Shown in pieces: positions 20,182 through 32,064 of a stretch of 64,000 nucleotides of DNA (positions are counted from its first letter, which is position 1; the number at the start of each line of letters is the position of its first letter). Source of the stretch: Austropuccinia psidii (lineage: Eukaryota; Basidiomycota; Pucciniomycetes; Pucciniales; Sphaerophragmiaceae); NCBI GenBank assembly GCA_023105745.1, contig JALGQZ010000004.1, forward strand, positions 10,318,451-10,382,450, read 5' to 3'. The translations under genes were made by a program, and so were the position numbers. Below the pieces are notes generated by a model, which saw nothing but the letters and a program-made list of their open reading frames with translations, made no database searches and was not told where the DNA came from.

Positions 20182-23033
20182 CTACTTTCTAGGCCTTCTT
20201 TCATTTTTGAACCTTCTTAATGGTTTATCAGCATTGGTTATATCTTTCTCAAGCATCCCTTAATCTTCTTGAGTTGGGTTTCTATAGCTCACAGCTTATT
20301 CTCTTTCTTTTTTGTTTCTATTCCTTCTTTGTTTAAGGAAGTTTACAATTTTCTTTTCTTCTCCTTCTTCTAGAGCGTGTATTTCAAGTATTTATTCATT
20401 TCCTAGGGGAAATAACTCTTTTTTACTTGAGCTGTAAGGTTTAATCAGGCTTACAGGGAGAGCTGGGTGTTCATTCATTAATTTACCTGTGAGTTCTAGT
20501 GGAACAGAATTAGGTCCATGTGGTGCTTTTATCATGAATGTTCCTGCAAAGGAGTAATTTAATTTCTTTAGTCCTTTGATATTATTGAAATTCAAAGTTG
20601 AAACTAATACCAAGTCTCCTACTTTGAAGTTAGGTGGCTTATGACTTTTATCCTTCCTTTCTTTTGCATACTTGAAAGAATCTTGCATACATCTATTTGA
20701 ATGATTTCTTGCCTTTTTAAGCATTGTTTTGAAACTACTTGCTGTTGGATGTATATCCACTAGGCCCTTTTTAAGAGTATCATATGGAATTCTTGGATTC
20801 CATCCCTTTTCCAACATTGCTGGCATTTTACCAGTTAAAGAATAGATTGATTTTTTATATGCCAGCTCAAGAGCTGGTATTAAGGTACACCAATAATGGT
20901 TAAAGCCATAAGAGTCTTTGAATTCTAGGCCATAAGCACATAATATTCTGATCATATCTTCTAAGGTTTGTATAATTCTTTCTGCCAGGTCATTATTTTG
21001 ATGGTTGGGGGCTTTGGATAATGATAAATTTGTTCCAAACAAGTTATGGAGGTTTGCCCATAATGCTGAGGTTAATTTTTGGTCTCTGTCACTTATGATA
21101 TTTTGGAATAGTCCTGTATGGCTAATACCTTTATGCTATATCATTATGGCTGTGTCCATAGCTGTGTCATCTTTGTGACATAGTAAGAACATTGAATTTT
21201 TGCTGTACCTGTCAACTAATACTATGCATGCATTATAACTTCTGTCTCCTCCTGGAGGTAAGACTGTTATCCAGTCCATTTGAACGTTTTCCCAAGGGGA
21301 TTTTTGTTCTTAAATTTGGATCATCATTCCAAATTTCTTTCCTGTGGCTCTGTTTTCTTTTTGACATCTGCCACTTTTTTGGAAGTATTCTGAAACATCT
21401 TTTCTCCAATTTGTCCACCAAGAGCAGGTTTTTACCCTTTCTAGTGTCCTGCCTTTTGAGAGATGTCCATATGCAACACTATTGTTACATTCATGTAGTA
21501 TAGTGTGTATCAGAGTTCCATCTTTTAAAGCCATAACAAATGTAACTTTAGTGCTATGATAAATTATTCCATCAAGGAGGTGGAAACTTCCTTCATCATA
21601 TGCTTTTTTCCGTTATTCATCTAGCTTGGATGAAAGTGATGGGTCTTTGCAGTCTTTCATTAGAAGTTGGCATAAGATATGACAGTTCTTGTCCATTTTA
21701 TAGCTCTCTTTAACTTGGTTGAAGATTTATGTGCCAATATCTGTGACACATATGACATCAATATGATGTTCTTGGGTTTTCATGTGTACTTTCTAATGCC
21801 CATCTGCTCAGATGATCTGCATTTTTGTAAATATTTCCATATCTGCAACCTAGAGCCATATTTCCTCTATATTCTTGGATAGCAATTTGCCATCTCAGCA
21901 GGTGTCTATTTAATGTCCTCATGTTTAAGAAAGATTTTACAGAATTGCAGTCTGTTATCACATGAAACACTGTTCCAACCAAATAATAGTGCAATTTGTC
22001 TGAAGCCTGCACTAGGTCAAGACATTCCATTTGGCTTGTTCCATATCTTACCTCTGTTGGCTTGATTTGTTTTGAAATAAAGCAAGTTGGTCCTTCAACA
22101 GGTTTATCATTGCTATTTTGTGTTTGGTTTAGTGCAGCACCTATTCCTTCTCCACAAGCATCAATTGAAAGCTTGAAAGGTAGTTTCCAACATGGAATTA
22201 AAAGAAATGGGGCATTTTTTAGGGCATTTTACAGTTCCTCATATGCTTTAACCCTTTCTCCAGTCATTTCATAGACTGTTTGTTGGTCACAGAGCTTTTA
22301 CAAGGCTTTGGAAGTTCTTGCAAAGTGTTTTATATGCTTTCTGTAATAACCAGCAAACCTAGAAATGATTTCATTTATTTCTTAGCTTGGGGAATTGGCT
22401 TCAGTAGCACTTCTTGCACTTTGTTTTTATCTATGCCTAAACTTAGTCCAGATACAACATGTCCTAGTGCTTTCAGTTCCCTTTATGCAAAATGACATTT
22501 TTTCAAGGAAATTTTCATATTTAGTTGTAATATTTTTTGCAAGACTCTTTCTAGTCTTGTAGAGTGACTGTCACAAGTTTCTGAACAAAATATGATATTG
22601 TCAATATACATAATTAACCATCCTTCTGATAACTCTTGAGAAAATATGGTATTCATCATCATTTGATAATGGGAAGGTTCATTTTTGATACCAAATGGCA
22701 TTCCTAAGTATTCATAAATTTGGCATTGGACTATCAACCTTAGTAGTTTTTTTTGCATTGTCTGTTAAGACATTTTGGTAAATATGCTTTAGAGCATCCC
22801 TGGCTGTAATAAATTTAGCTTGTGATAATTGTGTTAATTTATGATGGATCCTTGGTATTGGATATCTTTCAGGGATAATATAAGTATTTAGAGCTCCAGA
22901 GTCCCCTACCATCCTTGTTTTGCATTATTCCAAGTTATGATAACAGGTGTAGTGATTTCTACTTGTTCATTATGTCCTAATTTCCTTAATACTCAAAGGT
23001 CCATTAATTCTTCTATGGGTACCTCTTAGGCTA
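20182..23033 (-). pseudogene. Element E Pol relic: RT, RNase H, integrase
   Basis: Read on the minus strand, 23033 to 20182. RT starts near LRKLGHNEQVEITTPVII. The palm at 22758-22483 has YIDN where the catalytic YIDD should be, so the second Asp is lost. RNase H lies near 22230-21758 ([20 protein letters not shown]). The integrase zinc part is at 21534-21310, and the core continues to 20392 with the Glu region DLAERIIQTLED. The DNA-binding part [13 protein letters not shown] and a decayed tail (LRRFKNERRP) end at 20182. At least six stops or frameshifts; it is dead. Confidence 0.85.
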
Positions 23034-24863
23034 TGTGAGTCTTAGACATATTTTCATATACCCAAAAGACCACAAATGATAAATTAAGATACAAATATAA
23101 ATAAAATAAATTTATTTATATTCTAAAAATAAAAACTAAAATACAAATACAAATTTATATTTAAAAATAAATATTTAATTATAATTAAAAAATAAAATTA
23201 CAATAAAATTTAAAATTTTGAAATTACATTTTTACTTGTAAAAATCAAGTAAAAATGAATTTTTAATAAAAATTGTGAAATTAGAATATTTTTGGTAAAA
23301 ATTTATATAAAATATATTATAACTTTCTATCCAACAAATAAACATAAAGAGACTATCACACCGTTGGATTCCTCAAAAAAAATAAAGTGGGGTCAAGTCT
23401 GCATGAAATTTCTGTATCTCAACTCTAAATAAGCTTAAATTAAGTATTTAGTATTTTTGTAAAAAAGTATGAAAATCCTCAAAACCTTAACTTAATTCAA
23501 ACCCAATGTGTTTTTAACCATAATTGTTTGTGTTGAAAGTGAGTTGTTGTGTTTAGTTTAGAAGTTATGAGGAATTGAAGTATTTTCAATTGAATTGAAT
23601 TGAAATGTCAAAATGTGCACGTGTATTACATAAGTGAACTTTAATTTACATATGAGGTATCAATTATTACAGATGTGTAATTAAAAACTCAATTGAACTA
23701 CATGTGTAAATTATAATTGGATTAAATGATGAGGAATGAAAGAAAAAACAAATTGGAAAGATTAATTCTGGGGGGGGAAAGACACTCTAGCTCTAAGGGG
23801 AAGCTAGACCCCCAAAATTCTTGCTTACTGGCGTGAGATTTCAAAATCCATGCAAAAGTTCATTACTTTTGGCCTGGAATTGAGTCACAGGGTCTGTGAC
23901 TCAATTGATGATGAGGTTTTGATACCAACCAGGGTGGTTTTAACTGCTGTCAAGAGGGTAAAACTACCCTTAAGTTAAAACAATGTTAGTAAAATCAGTT
24001 TGAACTGGTTTCTACGCCTTTTTAACACATTCTGAAGTTTTTTGAAGGCTCTAGACCAGGTATTACTATAGTAATGGCTGATTTAAGGGTCTGAAATGGC
24101 TAAAAGTAGCAAAAAATGGCTTAAACCAGCCCTTCTTTGGTCTAAACCAGGGTTAAATGATGCCATAATTGGCTTTTCTGTTGACAGAGTGTTTTTCACG
24201 ACTGGAAAGAGTAAATTTTACTTTTGGAGTAAGAAAATTGATGGCTATAAAAGAATTTCCTCCTTGGCCCACTTTTCTGTTCATGTTAGAGTATTTATCT
24301 TTTATAATTAGTTTAAAAACTGTTAAACCAATGAATAAAAGATTCCCACCACCTTTCTTAAATCATTTTAAACCTTTCAACCACGTGAAAAAATCATTAT
24401 AATCATTGTTTGTAACTCTTATAGTAATTTTTACCCCTGAACCACCCCAAAAGTGAATTAAAGCATCTTTCATCACTGTTAACTTTGTCCATTTGTTTCA
24501 AATTTCCTCTGGTCACTTTTGGGCATGTTTTCTCTTTAAATATATTTTGAAAATACTTTGTTCTTTAATAAATTGCTTCCATATCTTAGCTCAATTAATT
24601 CCAATTGAAATTGCTCTTGAAGAAATTTTTTTTGTAGCCTTAAATATCTCTTGTAGGGTATTGTTGGATAAATCTTTATTGTTGGTAAAACAATAAATTT
24701 TTATTATATTATTGTTTCATACTTATAAGGTTAAAAACAATAAAATTGGCGTGTTTTCTCTTTAAAAATACTATTTTTACTATTTTTAAAGAATTCTTGT
24801 ACAGATTTTGAGGACAGGAAAAGTACTTGATATTTTATCAAAGTTTCATATCCACACCTTATA
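23034..24863 (+). repeat. Element C 5' LTR (1,830 bp)
   Basis: Starts TGTGAGTCTTAGAC and ends CACACCTTATA (CTTACA in relatives). A TATAAAA box at 24246-24252 lies at the same point as in D and G. It aligns along its length with 32065-33891 and 47570-49398. No gene inside. Confidence 0.92.
24246..24252 (+). promoter_or_regulatory. TATA box, element C LTR
   Basis: TATAAAA in the context GATGGCTATAAAAGAAT, kept in the D and G LTRs. It probably sets the start of the R region a short way downstream. Confidence 0.6.
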
Positions 24864-24865
24864 TT

Positions 24866-24879
24866 TGGGGGCCCAGGCG
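24866..24879 (+). other. Element C primer-binding site (candidate)
   Basis: TGGGGGCCCAGGCG begins 3 nt after the LTR and is nearly the same as in D and H. The tRNA was not identified. Confidence 0.65.
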
Positions 24880-25088
24880 TGATATTTTTCCTGTGACATA
24901 TTTTTTTACTATTTTTTAATTATTTTTCTTATATTGGAAAATTAAAAAAACATATAAAAAATACTTATAATTCAAAAAAATCCATAAAAAGTAACTTTTT
25001 TTCATATTATAAGTGAGGCTTATATTTTATTTCTTTTTTTGAAATACCTTTTTTTGGTTAATTGATTGGCTTTTTTTCATTAATTTTA

Positions 25089-25970
25089 ATGTCTGACAAC
25101 GTGGTAAGACAAGAAAGCATTAAAACAGCCTCCACAGTTACTAGCATTATACCTGCAAGCACTATGATTTCTGATCATAATACAACTGTTATTATAACTC
25201 ATAATAACCAACAAGAGCCAATTTCTTTTGAATTGATCAACTTGAAAATCAGTAATACTTCTCGCAAAGCTAAGAATTTGGCAAATAGTAAGTTTTTGAT
25301 GTAAAATTACTATTTTAAACCCTTTTTAATCATAAATATGCCTTCGACCAGATCAGGAGCAAGCTATAAGCCCCCAAAAAGGTCAAAAACGTGATTATGG
25401 CAGAAGCCAAACACACACAGAAGGACAAGGGTCAGTAAAAGACTTCCACATCAATAAATTGTCCATTTCTGAAGCTGATGACACAATTTTACCTTCAAAA
25501 AGACCTGACACCGTCACAAGAAGCCTCAGTGGAAATCTACAAAGCCAGCCAGAAGGCTTACATCAATGCACTGCAGCAAAAAGAGTACCAGATCCTTGCA
25601 GATCTGTGGAAAAACTGCATGAACTCATACCTGACTGTAAGAAAATTCCTGGGTCATCCCAACACTTCTAGCTACTCAATGGATGGCAGCCATTGATGGG
25701 AAAGAAGAATATGATTCTTTTAACAGCAGAATGGAGGAAAAACAACACTCCACCACCAAAGTAAGGGCCAAGACCAGCCCCAGTGGCCAGCAGTAGAAAT
25801 TCCAATGTGAAGAAACAGCCACAAGCTCAAAACAAGGGCAAAGGGAAGGCACCACCCCCAAAGCCTTACCGCCAGGGCTACAGGATGCCATGGAAAATGT
25901 TTTTCAGATGGCCAGAACCATGATGGAATTACAGAAGAAGGAGGAAGCCAGATTAAAATTCCAGAAATGA
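25089..25970 (+). pseudogene. Element C ORF1 (spliced, degraded)
   Basis: Exon 1 (25089-25287) reads MSDNVVRQESIKTAS... In D the acceptor here is TTTTAG|TG; in C it is TTTTAATG, so the AG is lost but a direct ATG exists. A 64-bp GT-AG intron (25288-25351, phase 1) follows. Exon 2 runs in the frame holding the helix ...ALQQKEYQILADLWKNCMNSYLTVRKFLG (near 25590-25660), then a basic Lys/Gln region, and ends at TGA 25968-25970. Small indels and stops (for example near 25436) break it. An ATG at 25338 lies within the intron and opens a short frame that I think is not the gene. Role unknown: Gag-like or accessory. Confidence 0.6.
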
Positions 25971-28142
25971 TTTCAGATATATTTGATTCCATCCCAGAGT
26001 TGTATAAAGCTATAAATGACGTGAAAAAACATCTTTCTGATAAAAATGAAACCATTTGTAACAACATTAAAACAAACAAATTGAGTTTGTGCCAAATTAA
26101 TAAAACACTTATGTGTTTTGAAAAGGTTTTGAGAACAATTGAAAATTCCAATAATGATAATTCTTTTGGCAATAAAATAAATGAACAATCTGCCATTATT
26201 GAAGAGTTAACAGAAAAATATTCTAAATTCAATATTGATGAAAGAATTGAAACAAGAATTAAACAAGCCATAAATGTTATCAAGACAGATCACACGAAAG
26301 TCCTTGATGACATTTGAACTTCATTTACTGAAGTAAAGATATATACCATTGCCTTTCAAAAGTATTTTGATGCTTCACAAGAAGAAGTATCAAAATTATC
26401 AATTAAATTGAATCAAGTCACTGCTGAAAATACAAGACAGACAGAACTATGGCAAGAACTGAAACATAAGGAAGAAATGTACAAAATTGAAGTGAAAAAT
26501 TCAATACAAGATTTCCAACATGAATACAGGAATTCCCAAAGGTGTAGCAACAGTAAACTGAATGATATTGAACAAATACTGCACCTTACCAAGAATGTCT
26601 ACACCTCTGAATCAAAATGAGGCCACAAGGATTCCAAATCCACAAGTATTGGATCCTGATAATTCACAGTTAAAAAATCAATTATCCACTTCTTTTCATA
26701 ACTTGGAACCATCAATGGGGCAAGCACTTTTGAAAGAAGTACCAAAGCTTAAACAATGGCCTCACTTCAGTGGTGAAAGAGAATATGTCCATATGGAATT
26801 CATCAGAGGAATTGACATGATTAAACCAGATTTTGAATTACCAGACAGACTGGTAACGGCAAGATTCAACACCTTTTTTACCAGTTCAGCTCACAGATGG
26901 TTTATCAAATTAAGACAAGCACATGCACACCAAATTTGGACTTGGTGTAAAACCCAAATTATCAACAAATGGGCCAATGATGCTTGGAGGTTTAAAGTGG
27001 AAACAGCCTTTGAATCTTCCAAATTTAATGCTGATAAAGACAAAGCTTTACCATGGTTTTGCCAACAAAAAGACAGACTAACAGCACTATACCCTCACAT
27101 GTCAGAATATATGATCCACAGAAAGATTCTGAGACAAGGTGGAGGTGACTTAGAGCATGCTGTCAAAAGCTGGACTACTGAACAATATTGGGCAGAAGAT
27201 ATTATGAATATATTGGAGGAAGTAACCACCAGAACCAGGATTGGTTCTAGTAGGGTGAATCGCAAAACAAGGTCCAATACACCTTGGAAGAATTCTGTGG
27301 ACAAAATCACAAAGAAAATTTTAATAATGTTAAGTATAAATCTGCAGATGAACAATCTTTAGCAGAGGATATTTCCAATATATTAAAAGAAGTAACCACC
27401 AGAACCAAAAATGAATCTATTAGGGTGAATATTGAAACAAAGCTTAATACACCTTGGAAAGATTCTGTTGACAAAAACCACAAAGAAAACTTTAATAATA
27501 AATGTAAATCTGCATATACAGTCAGAAATTGCCATATTTGCCAAAGTACCACCCATCTAGCCAATAAATGTCCAAAACAGGAGAAAATCAATGAAATTGA
27601 TATTGAAAAGGAACCTGATGTTGAAAAAGATGAAATAATTGAAGACAATTCAGATGATAAGTCATCAATATTTTCTGAATCTTCAAGAGATATACAAAAT
27701 ATTAATGCCACTTTTGACATCATGGAACCTTATTCCCACTTCCATAATTAAGCAATGGTCAACTTGATATATCAAAGGTTCAAGATGCACAACTTATGAA
27801 AACAAAACCAAACAGGGGGAAAGGTTACACAGCTGTTAACTCCTGTATAACAGAAGTGGTGATTGACAATAAGCCCACTAAATGTTTTCTTGACCCAGGA
27901 TCCTTCTGCTCTTCTGTTGGTAAATCTTTTCTTAAAACTTGTGTACCAAATTTGAAGACCAATTTTTAGCAATTGATGGTATAAAATTCAATAGTGCAAG
28001 TAATCCAATCAAAGCATTAGAAATTTTTGAGACCAATGTCATATTCCCACACATTAATGGGGATTTAAGAATCACAGTTGAATTTTTTGTTATGGAAAAC
28101 TGCTCTGGTACCCATTTTTTATTGGGAAATGACTATTGAATA
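25967..28142 (+). pseudogene. Element C ORF2: capsid, CCHC knuckle, protease
   Basis: The start ATG at 25967 overlaps the ORF1 stop (ATGA). A coiled-coil-like region (25967-26620) precedes the capsid domain (KQWPHFSGEREYVHMEFIRGIDMI, near 26750). A 170-bp tandem duplication (about 27177-27515) repeats the EEVTTRT...NTPWK part and shifts the frame. The CCHC knuckle CHICQSTTHLANKC is near 27531-27572. The protease site is LDPGSF, with Pro where retropepsins have Thr or Ser. Stops, for example TGA 26316 and TGA 28137, and frameshifts break the gene. Confidence 0.85.
27177..27515 (+). repeat. 170-bp tandem duplication in element C gag
   Basis: Two copies of the segment around GAAGTAACCACCAGAACC are 170 bp apart (near 27219 and 27389). 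D has one copy. 170 is not a multiple of 3, so the duplication shifts the frame. The copies have since diverged by many substitutions. Confidence 0.75.
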
Positions 28143-29648
28143 ATGTATGGGATAGATTTGCATGACAACAAAGACAGATACTTTACTATTGGAGACAATA
28201 AGCTTCAGAAATTTGCCTTTTTACCATTTAAAAGACACATTACAGTAAATAAAGTATCACCAGTCAACTTAGAATTGGAAAAATTCAAATCTGAACAGTT
28301 GAGGGAGGCTGAAATAACCCTTCATCTGACTGATAAACAAGAAAATGAACTCTCTTCCCTTTTGTATGACCACAAAGGAGTATTTGCTTCAGACAAAGAA
28401 CCTCTAGGAGCAATTATTGGTCATGAACTTGACATCATTCTTAACATTGAAAGACCTTATCCACCACTCTTGAGAATACCTGCATATTCAGCAAGTCCCA
28501 AGTGAAGAGATGCTCTGGAAACTCATATCAAAGAACTCCTGGACCTTGGTGTAATAAGAAAGGTGGACCACATAGAAGAGGTAGAAATAACTACACCAGT
28601 CATAGCTGCATGGGATAATGGAAAATCTAGTATTTTTGGAGACTTTAGAGATCTTAACACTTACACTGTTCCAGATAGGTACCCAATACCAAAATTCCAA
28701 ATTGCCCTTACTCAAATATCTCAAGCAGTGTATATAACCACTATGGATGCCATTAAAGTATTCCATCAAAATGTGGTGACACCAAGAGCAAGAAAAAATT
28801 TGAGAACTGTTGTTCATTGTGGAGTGTATGAATATTTAAGAATGCCCTTTGGTATCAAAAATACACCTTTACACTTCCAAAGAATGATGAATGAAAGCTT
28901 CCCTAAATAATTTTAAGAGGGATGGTTAATCATTTATATTGATGACATTATTGTCTGTTCCAAGACTTGGGAAGAGCACATGTACATATTGTCCAGTGGT
29001 TTGACAAAAATTCAATCGGTGAACATGAAAATCTCTTTGAAGAAATGGCATTTTGGATTTAAAGAACTTAAAGCACTAGGAAACGTTGTATCTGGTTTGT
29101 CCCCAGGGATTAAAAAAGCAAAGTTGCAGCAGTATTGCTAAAACCCATGCCTCAGAACAAAAAGGAAATTCAGTGATTTTTAGGTTTTTCAGGATATTAC
29201 AGGCAACACATTAAAGATTTTTCATCCATAGCAAGACCACTTTATAAATTGTGTGAAAAAGATACAGTTTTTGAAATGACTGATGACAGAGTCAAAGCTT
29301 TTGAGTCTCTAAGAGAAGACTTGACCACTGCTCCACTCTTACTGATGCCAGACTTGAAGTTGCCTTTTAAATTGTATATTGATGCATCAGGAGATGGGCT
29401 AGGTGCTGCACTTCACCAAGTCCAGATCATAAATGATAAACCAATGGAAGGACCCATATGTTTCATATCCAGGCAAATCAAACCAACTGAAGCCGGATAT
29501 GGAGCAAGTCCAATGGAATGTCTATGCCTTGTCTGGGCCTTAGAAAAATTGAACTACTTCTTAGAGGGATGTGTTTTTGAAATTATAACAGATTGTACAG
29601 CTGTCAAATCACTTTTGAACATGAAAACACCTAATAGACATATGCTCA
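28143..29648 (+). pseudogene. Element C ORF2: RT and part of RNase H
   Basis: Continues after the TGA at 28137-28139 in the same frame. It shows the protease/RT linker, RT fingers (VEITTPVIAAW, GDFRDLNTYTVP), the palm (MDAIKVFHQN, MPFGIKN) and YIDD near 28935-28946. Stops at 28503-28505 and 28908-28910 and a frameshift near 29120 break it. RNase H shows [11 protein letters not shown] and [12 protein letters not shown] before the text ends at ...NRHML, where transposon X begins. Confidence 0.87.
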
Positions 29649-29690
29649 CACCAGGGCAAATCTTGCATCAATTTTTGGCGATTGACTTCA

Positions 29691-29758
29691 TGTCAAGCAA
29701 ATGTCAAGCAGGATAAAAGTCAAGCTCACGTCAAGCAAAAATCAAGTGAAAATCAAGC
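29691..29758 (+). repeat. Subterminal repeats of element X
   Basis: Six copies of (G/A)TCAAG(C/T), at 29692, 29703, 29719, 29730, 29740 and 29752, all in one direction and about 10-16 bp apart. In plant EnSpm/CACTA elements such repeats bind an element-coded protein next to the terminal repeat. Confidence 0.65.
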
Positions 29759-29956
29759 ACACATCACACTCTTGTCTTACACCAAGTCCTGTGACATCCA
29801 CCAATATTGGTTCCCCTGTGCCTTCAACTGAGATTCCTTACCACCGTATCCTCCCTCAACCATACGAAAGTTGGTAAAAATTACACAAGACCTGCCTGTT
29901 TCCACATGCACACATAAAAGAGGTCCTTCAGCCAGTCTTGATGTGGAGGGGGGCTT

Positions 29957-30313
29957 TCACCTCACCAGGTCATCCATGAAAGGGCTCTGCCTCTGCAGGA
30001 TTTTCATTTTGTGGATGACACTGGTAGAGCCCACTGCACAATAGCGTGGGTGTGGTGCGGTTGCATTGGCGTGTGCATGTGCGTCCGCCCGCGCGGGGCC
30101 AGGTGCGTAAGCGTGTGTGTGCCCCTGCAGGGGCAGGTGCGTAAGGGCTGATTCCCCTTCCACTGTGATGATGGTGCAGTTGGACATTTTGGATGCTGTG
30201 ATAGGTGAGTGTGTAGGACATTTGATCATTGAAATTTGCTTATTCACACCGTACCCAATGTCAAAATAGTAGTTTATTTGTGGCAATGTGAAATAATGGG
30301 CTTTGCTTGCCAC
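29957..30313 (-). other. GC-rich low-complexity segment in element X
   Basis: The core (about 30030-30160) is strongly GC-rich inside AT-rich DNA, with runs such as GTGCGTCCGCCCGCGCGG and a palindromic CCCCTGCAGGGG near 30122. Minus-strand frames give His/Ala/Pro-rich text. I recall similar His/Ala-rich predicted proteins as common in this genome, so it is probably a repeat and not a gene. Confidence 0.4.
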
Positions 30314-30400
30314 AATGGCATGTCTCTGTCACCAAATTTTGACCCAGTTATTTCACTAGCAAAATTGCTCATGAATCTGAGAGATTTGCATTTTTGTAGA

Positions 30401-32064
30401 CTAAATATCATGAAGTAACGGTTTTATCATTACAAGCATTCCACATGAGAAAACTTTGTTATCATACAATCCACAGTTACCTTCTATTTCTTCTTCAGAT
30501 ATAATCAACTTTCCATCATCAAAACCAACAGCTTTATAAATATTGAGATGTGGCCAATCTGGTAAGAAATTCACATCAATCTTCAAAGTTTTTAACATTA
30601 GAAAGTTATTTTTCAGCATTCAAGATGGCTCAGATACTTTAAAAATGCTATTAATAACACCAAAAAGTTGTGAGTTGCCCCTCAGAAAACATATCTCACT
30701 GTTGCTGACATTTTTGGATTCACTTTAAAATATATTGATCCCAATATCAACTTTTGAAACTGGAAAATACCAAGGTGAGACAATCCTTGAAGTGGTATGA
30801 CTTGTGGATTGTATGGTAGTGTCTAAGCTGATCCATTCAACTATATCCCTTGTGGAATGAAAATTCTGTAAGTACTCAACCAGGAAATCATACTTTTCTT
30901 GGTCATGGAGGGATGGTTTGTTGTGTTTTTGGTGATTGAACAGGCCAGCTGGCTGTGATTTGAAAATTTGTTTTATTTCACATGGGGCAGATGGGGATTT
31001 CAGGAGAATAGAAAGGTTTCAAAATTGACTGATATGTTGAAGTAAGGTTTTATCTAAATCATCTATTCAGAGTTGCAAGAAGTTAGTCTTATTCAGTTTG
31101 TGTGTTTAATTGATGTTAATATATTGATCTTATTAATTAACATACATATTTTGTTATTTGTTGGCATCTTTGCAAATACTCTAATCAAGCGCTCATAACC
31201 CCATGTGGCTGAGGCTTGTGCTGGGCCCCAACATTGGAGGAGTTCAGGAATATGATCAGAAAAATGATTATTTGGTTTAGTTTTCTGTTTTGGGAACAGG
31301 TGTTGATTGGAAAGGCAGAATTCTTTCCAATTTTCAGAAAATGCATTTGCATCATCCATTGAAACAGTCCAACTTGTGGCAATGTTAATAACACTAATCA
31401 AATGGAATGTATTCTTGGTTTGTTCATTTGCAAGTTCTTCTGATTGACCCATGTTTCTTTGTGTGTTGGTGGATTTGTGTTCATCTAACGACATCTGTTG
31501 ACTGAGCATTAAAATTGGAATATAGGCCTTGTATAAGAGAGCCCATTCAGCAGCTTTCAAACTACCATGAGAGGGGGAACCCATTTTGCGGGGTACTCTT
31601 GTCCATGACAAGGGAATTATGGTATCAGATATGATTTGTCAGAGATGCTCCAGAGCCTCACCCTTGATCTGGTGATCATTCAGTGCACTGATATCCAATT
31701 CAGGGGGGATTCCAGAAGTGGGGATGTGATACGCATCAAATGAAGGAATATCCGCAGAACCACTAGATGGATGTTGCATGTGAGGTAGTTTTTTTGGGTG
31801 GAAGTAGTGGGCAGTGACTCATTTATTATTTTTTCTGCATCTATTCTCAGGGAGAGGGCCTCTCTCAATGTGATTTTATCAAGAGAGCTGTTGGAGGTCA
31901 TGGAATTGGAGTCTGAAGTGTTGGTGTCATTGAATTTCCTGTGGGACCTGATATAAATTCTTGATTTGGACTCTGGAATGCACAATTTGAAAGCTGCATG
32001 ATCATTCAAAATTCCAAGTATTAAATTATGCATTATGTCAAGATTAACCATTCTGGTTGCATCC
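30401..32064 (-). pseudogene. Tnp2-like transposase relic of element X
   Basis: Minus-strand fragments in order: 32064-31680 (VNLDIMHNLILGIL, then a Ser-rich linker), 31611-31093 (RVPRKMGSPSHGSLKAAEW ... HFSDHIPELLQCWGP ... YERLIRVFAKMPTNNKI) and 30619-30401 (a short C-terminal part). The D-MHN, N/K-G...HGSLKA-EW and GP...ERL...TNNKI motifs are those of Tnp2-family CACTA transposases in basidiomycetes. The N-terminal half is beyond the D insertion. Frame breaks near 31640 and after 31093 show it is inactive. The assignment rests on motif memory, not a search. Confidence 0.7.

Larger units (their letters stand above)
19837..23033 (-). mobile_element. Element E: minus-strand Ty3 relic (base layer)
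   Basis: The part of E between two younger insertions: A broke its 3' LTR at 19836/19837 and C broke its pol at 23033. In minus orientation it reads RT, RNase H, integrase, a tail, a polypurine tract (20064-20085) and the start of the 3' LTR. Gag, protease and the 5' LTR would lie beyond C, outside the window. It is related to A, C and D but heavily mutated. Confidence 0.85.
23034..29648 (+). mobile_element. Element C: Ty3 retrotransposon, 5' part
   Basis: Inserted in the pol of E; the left 5-bp flank is ggcta (23029-23033). It has a full 5' LTR, PBS, ORF1 exons and ORF2 down to the middle of RNase H, where DNA transposon X interrupts it near 29648. Its 3' half and second LTR must lie to the right of X and D, outside the window. 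It is closely related to D and much closer to D than to A or H. Confidence 0.9.
29649..32064 (-). mobile_element. Element X: CACTA-type DNA transposon (3' half)
   Basis: Inserted in the RNase H of C; flanking C text is shared up to ...ATGCTCA (29648). The end starts CACCAGGGCAAATC (or CACACC two bases earlier), as in CACTA/EnSpm elements, and is followed by six short subterminal repeats. The transposase is on the minus strand, so this is its 3' half. Element D cuts the gene at 32064; the other end is outside the window. Confidence 0.7.

Noticed and set aside
25338..25437. ATG-started frame MPSTRSG... as the gag start of C (and 34363 in D)
   Set aside because: The ATG lies inside the proposed intron, and the frame stops soon and does not match the helical domain kept in A, C and D. 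The spliced frame explains all copies better.
29691..29758. CRISPR-like short repeats
   Set aside because: 7-8 bp units at uneven 10-16 bp spacing next to a transposon end; a eukaryotic subterminal repeat, not an array.
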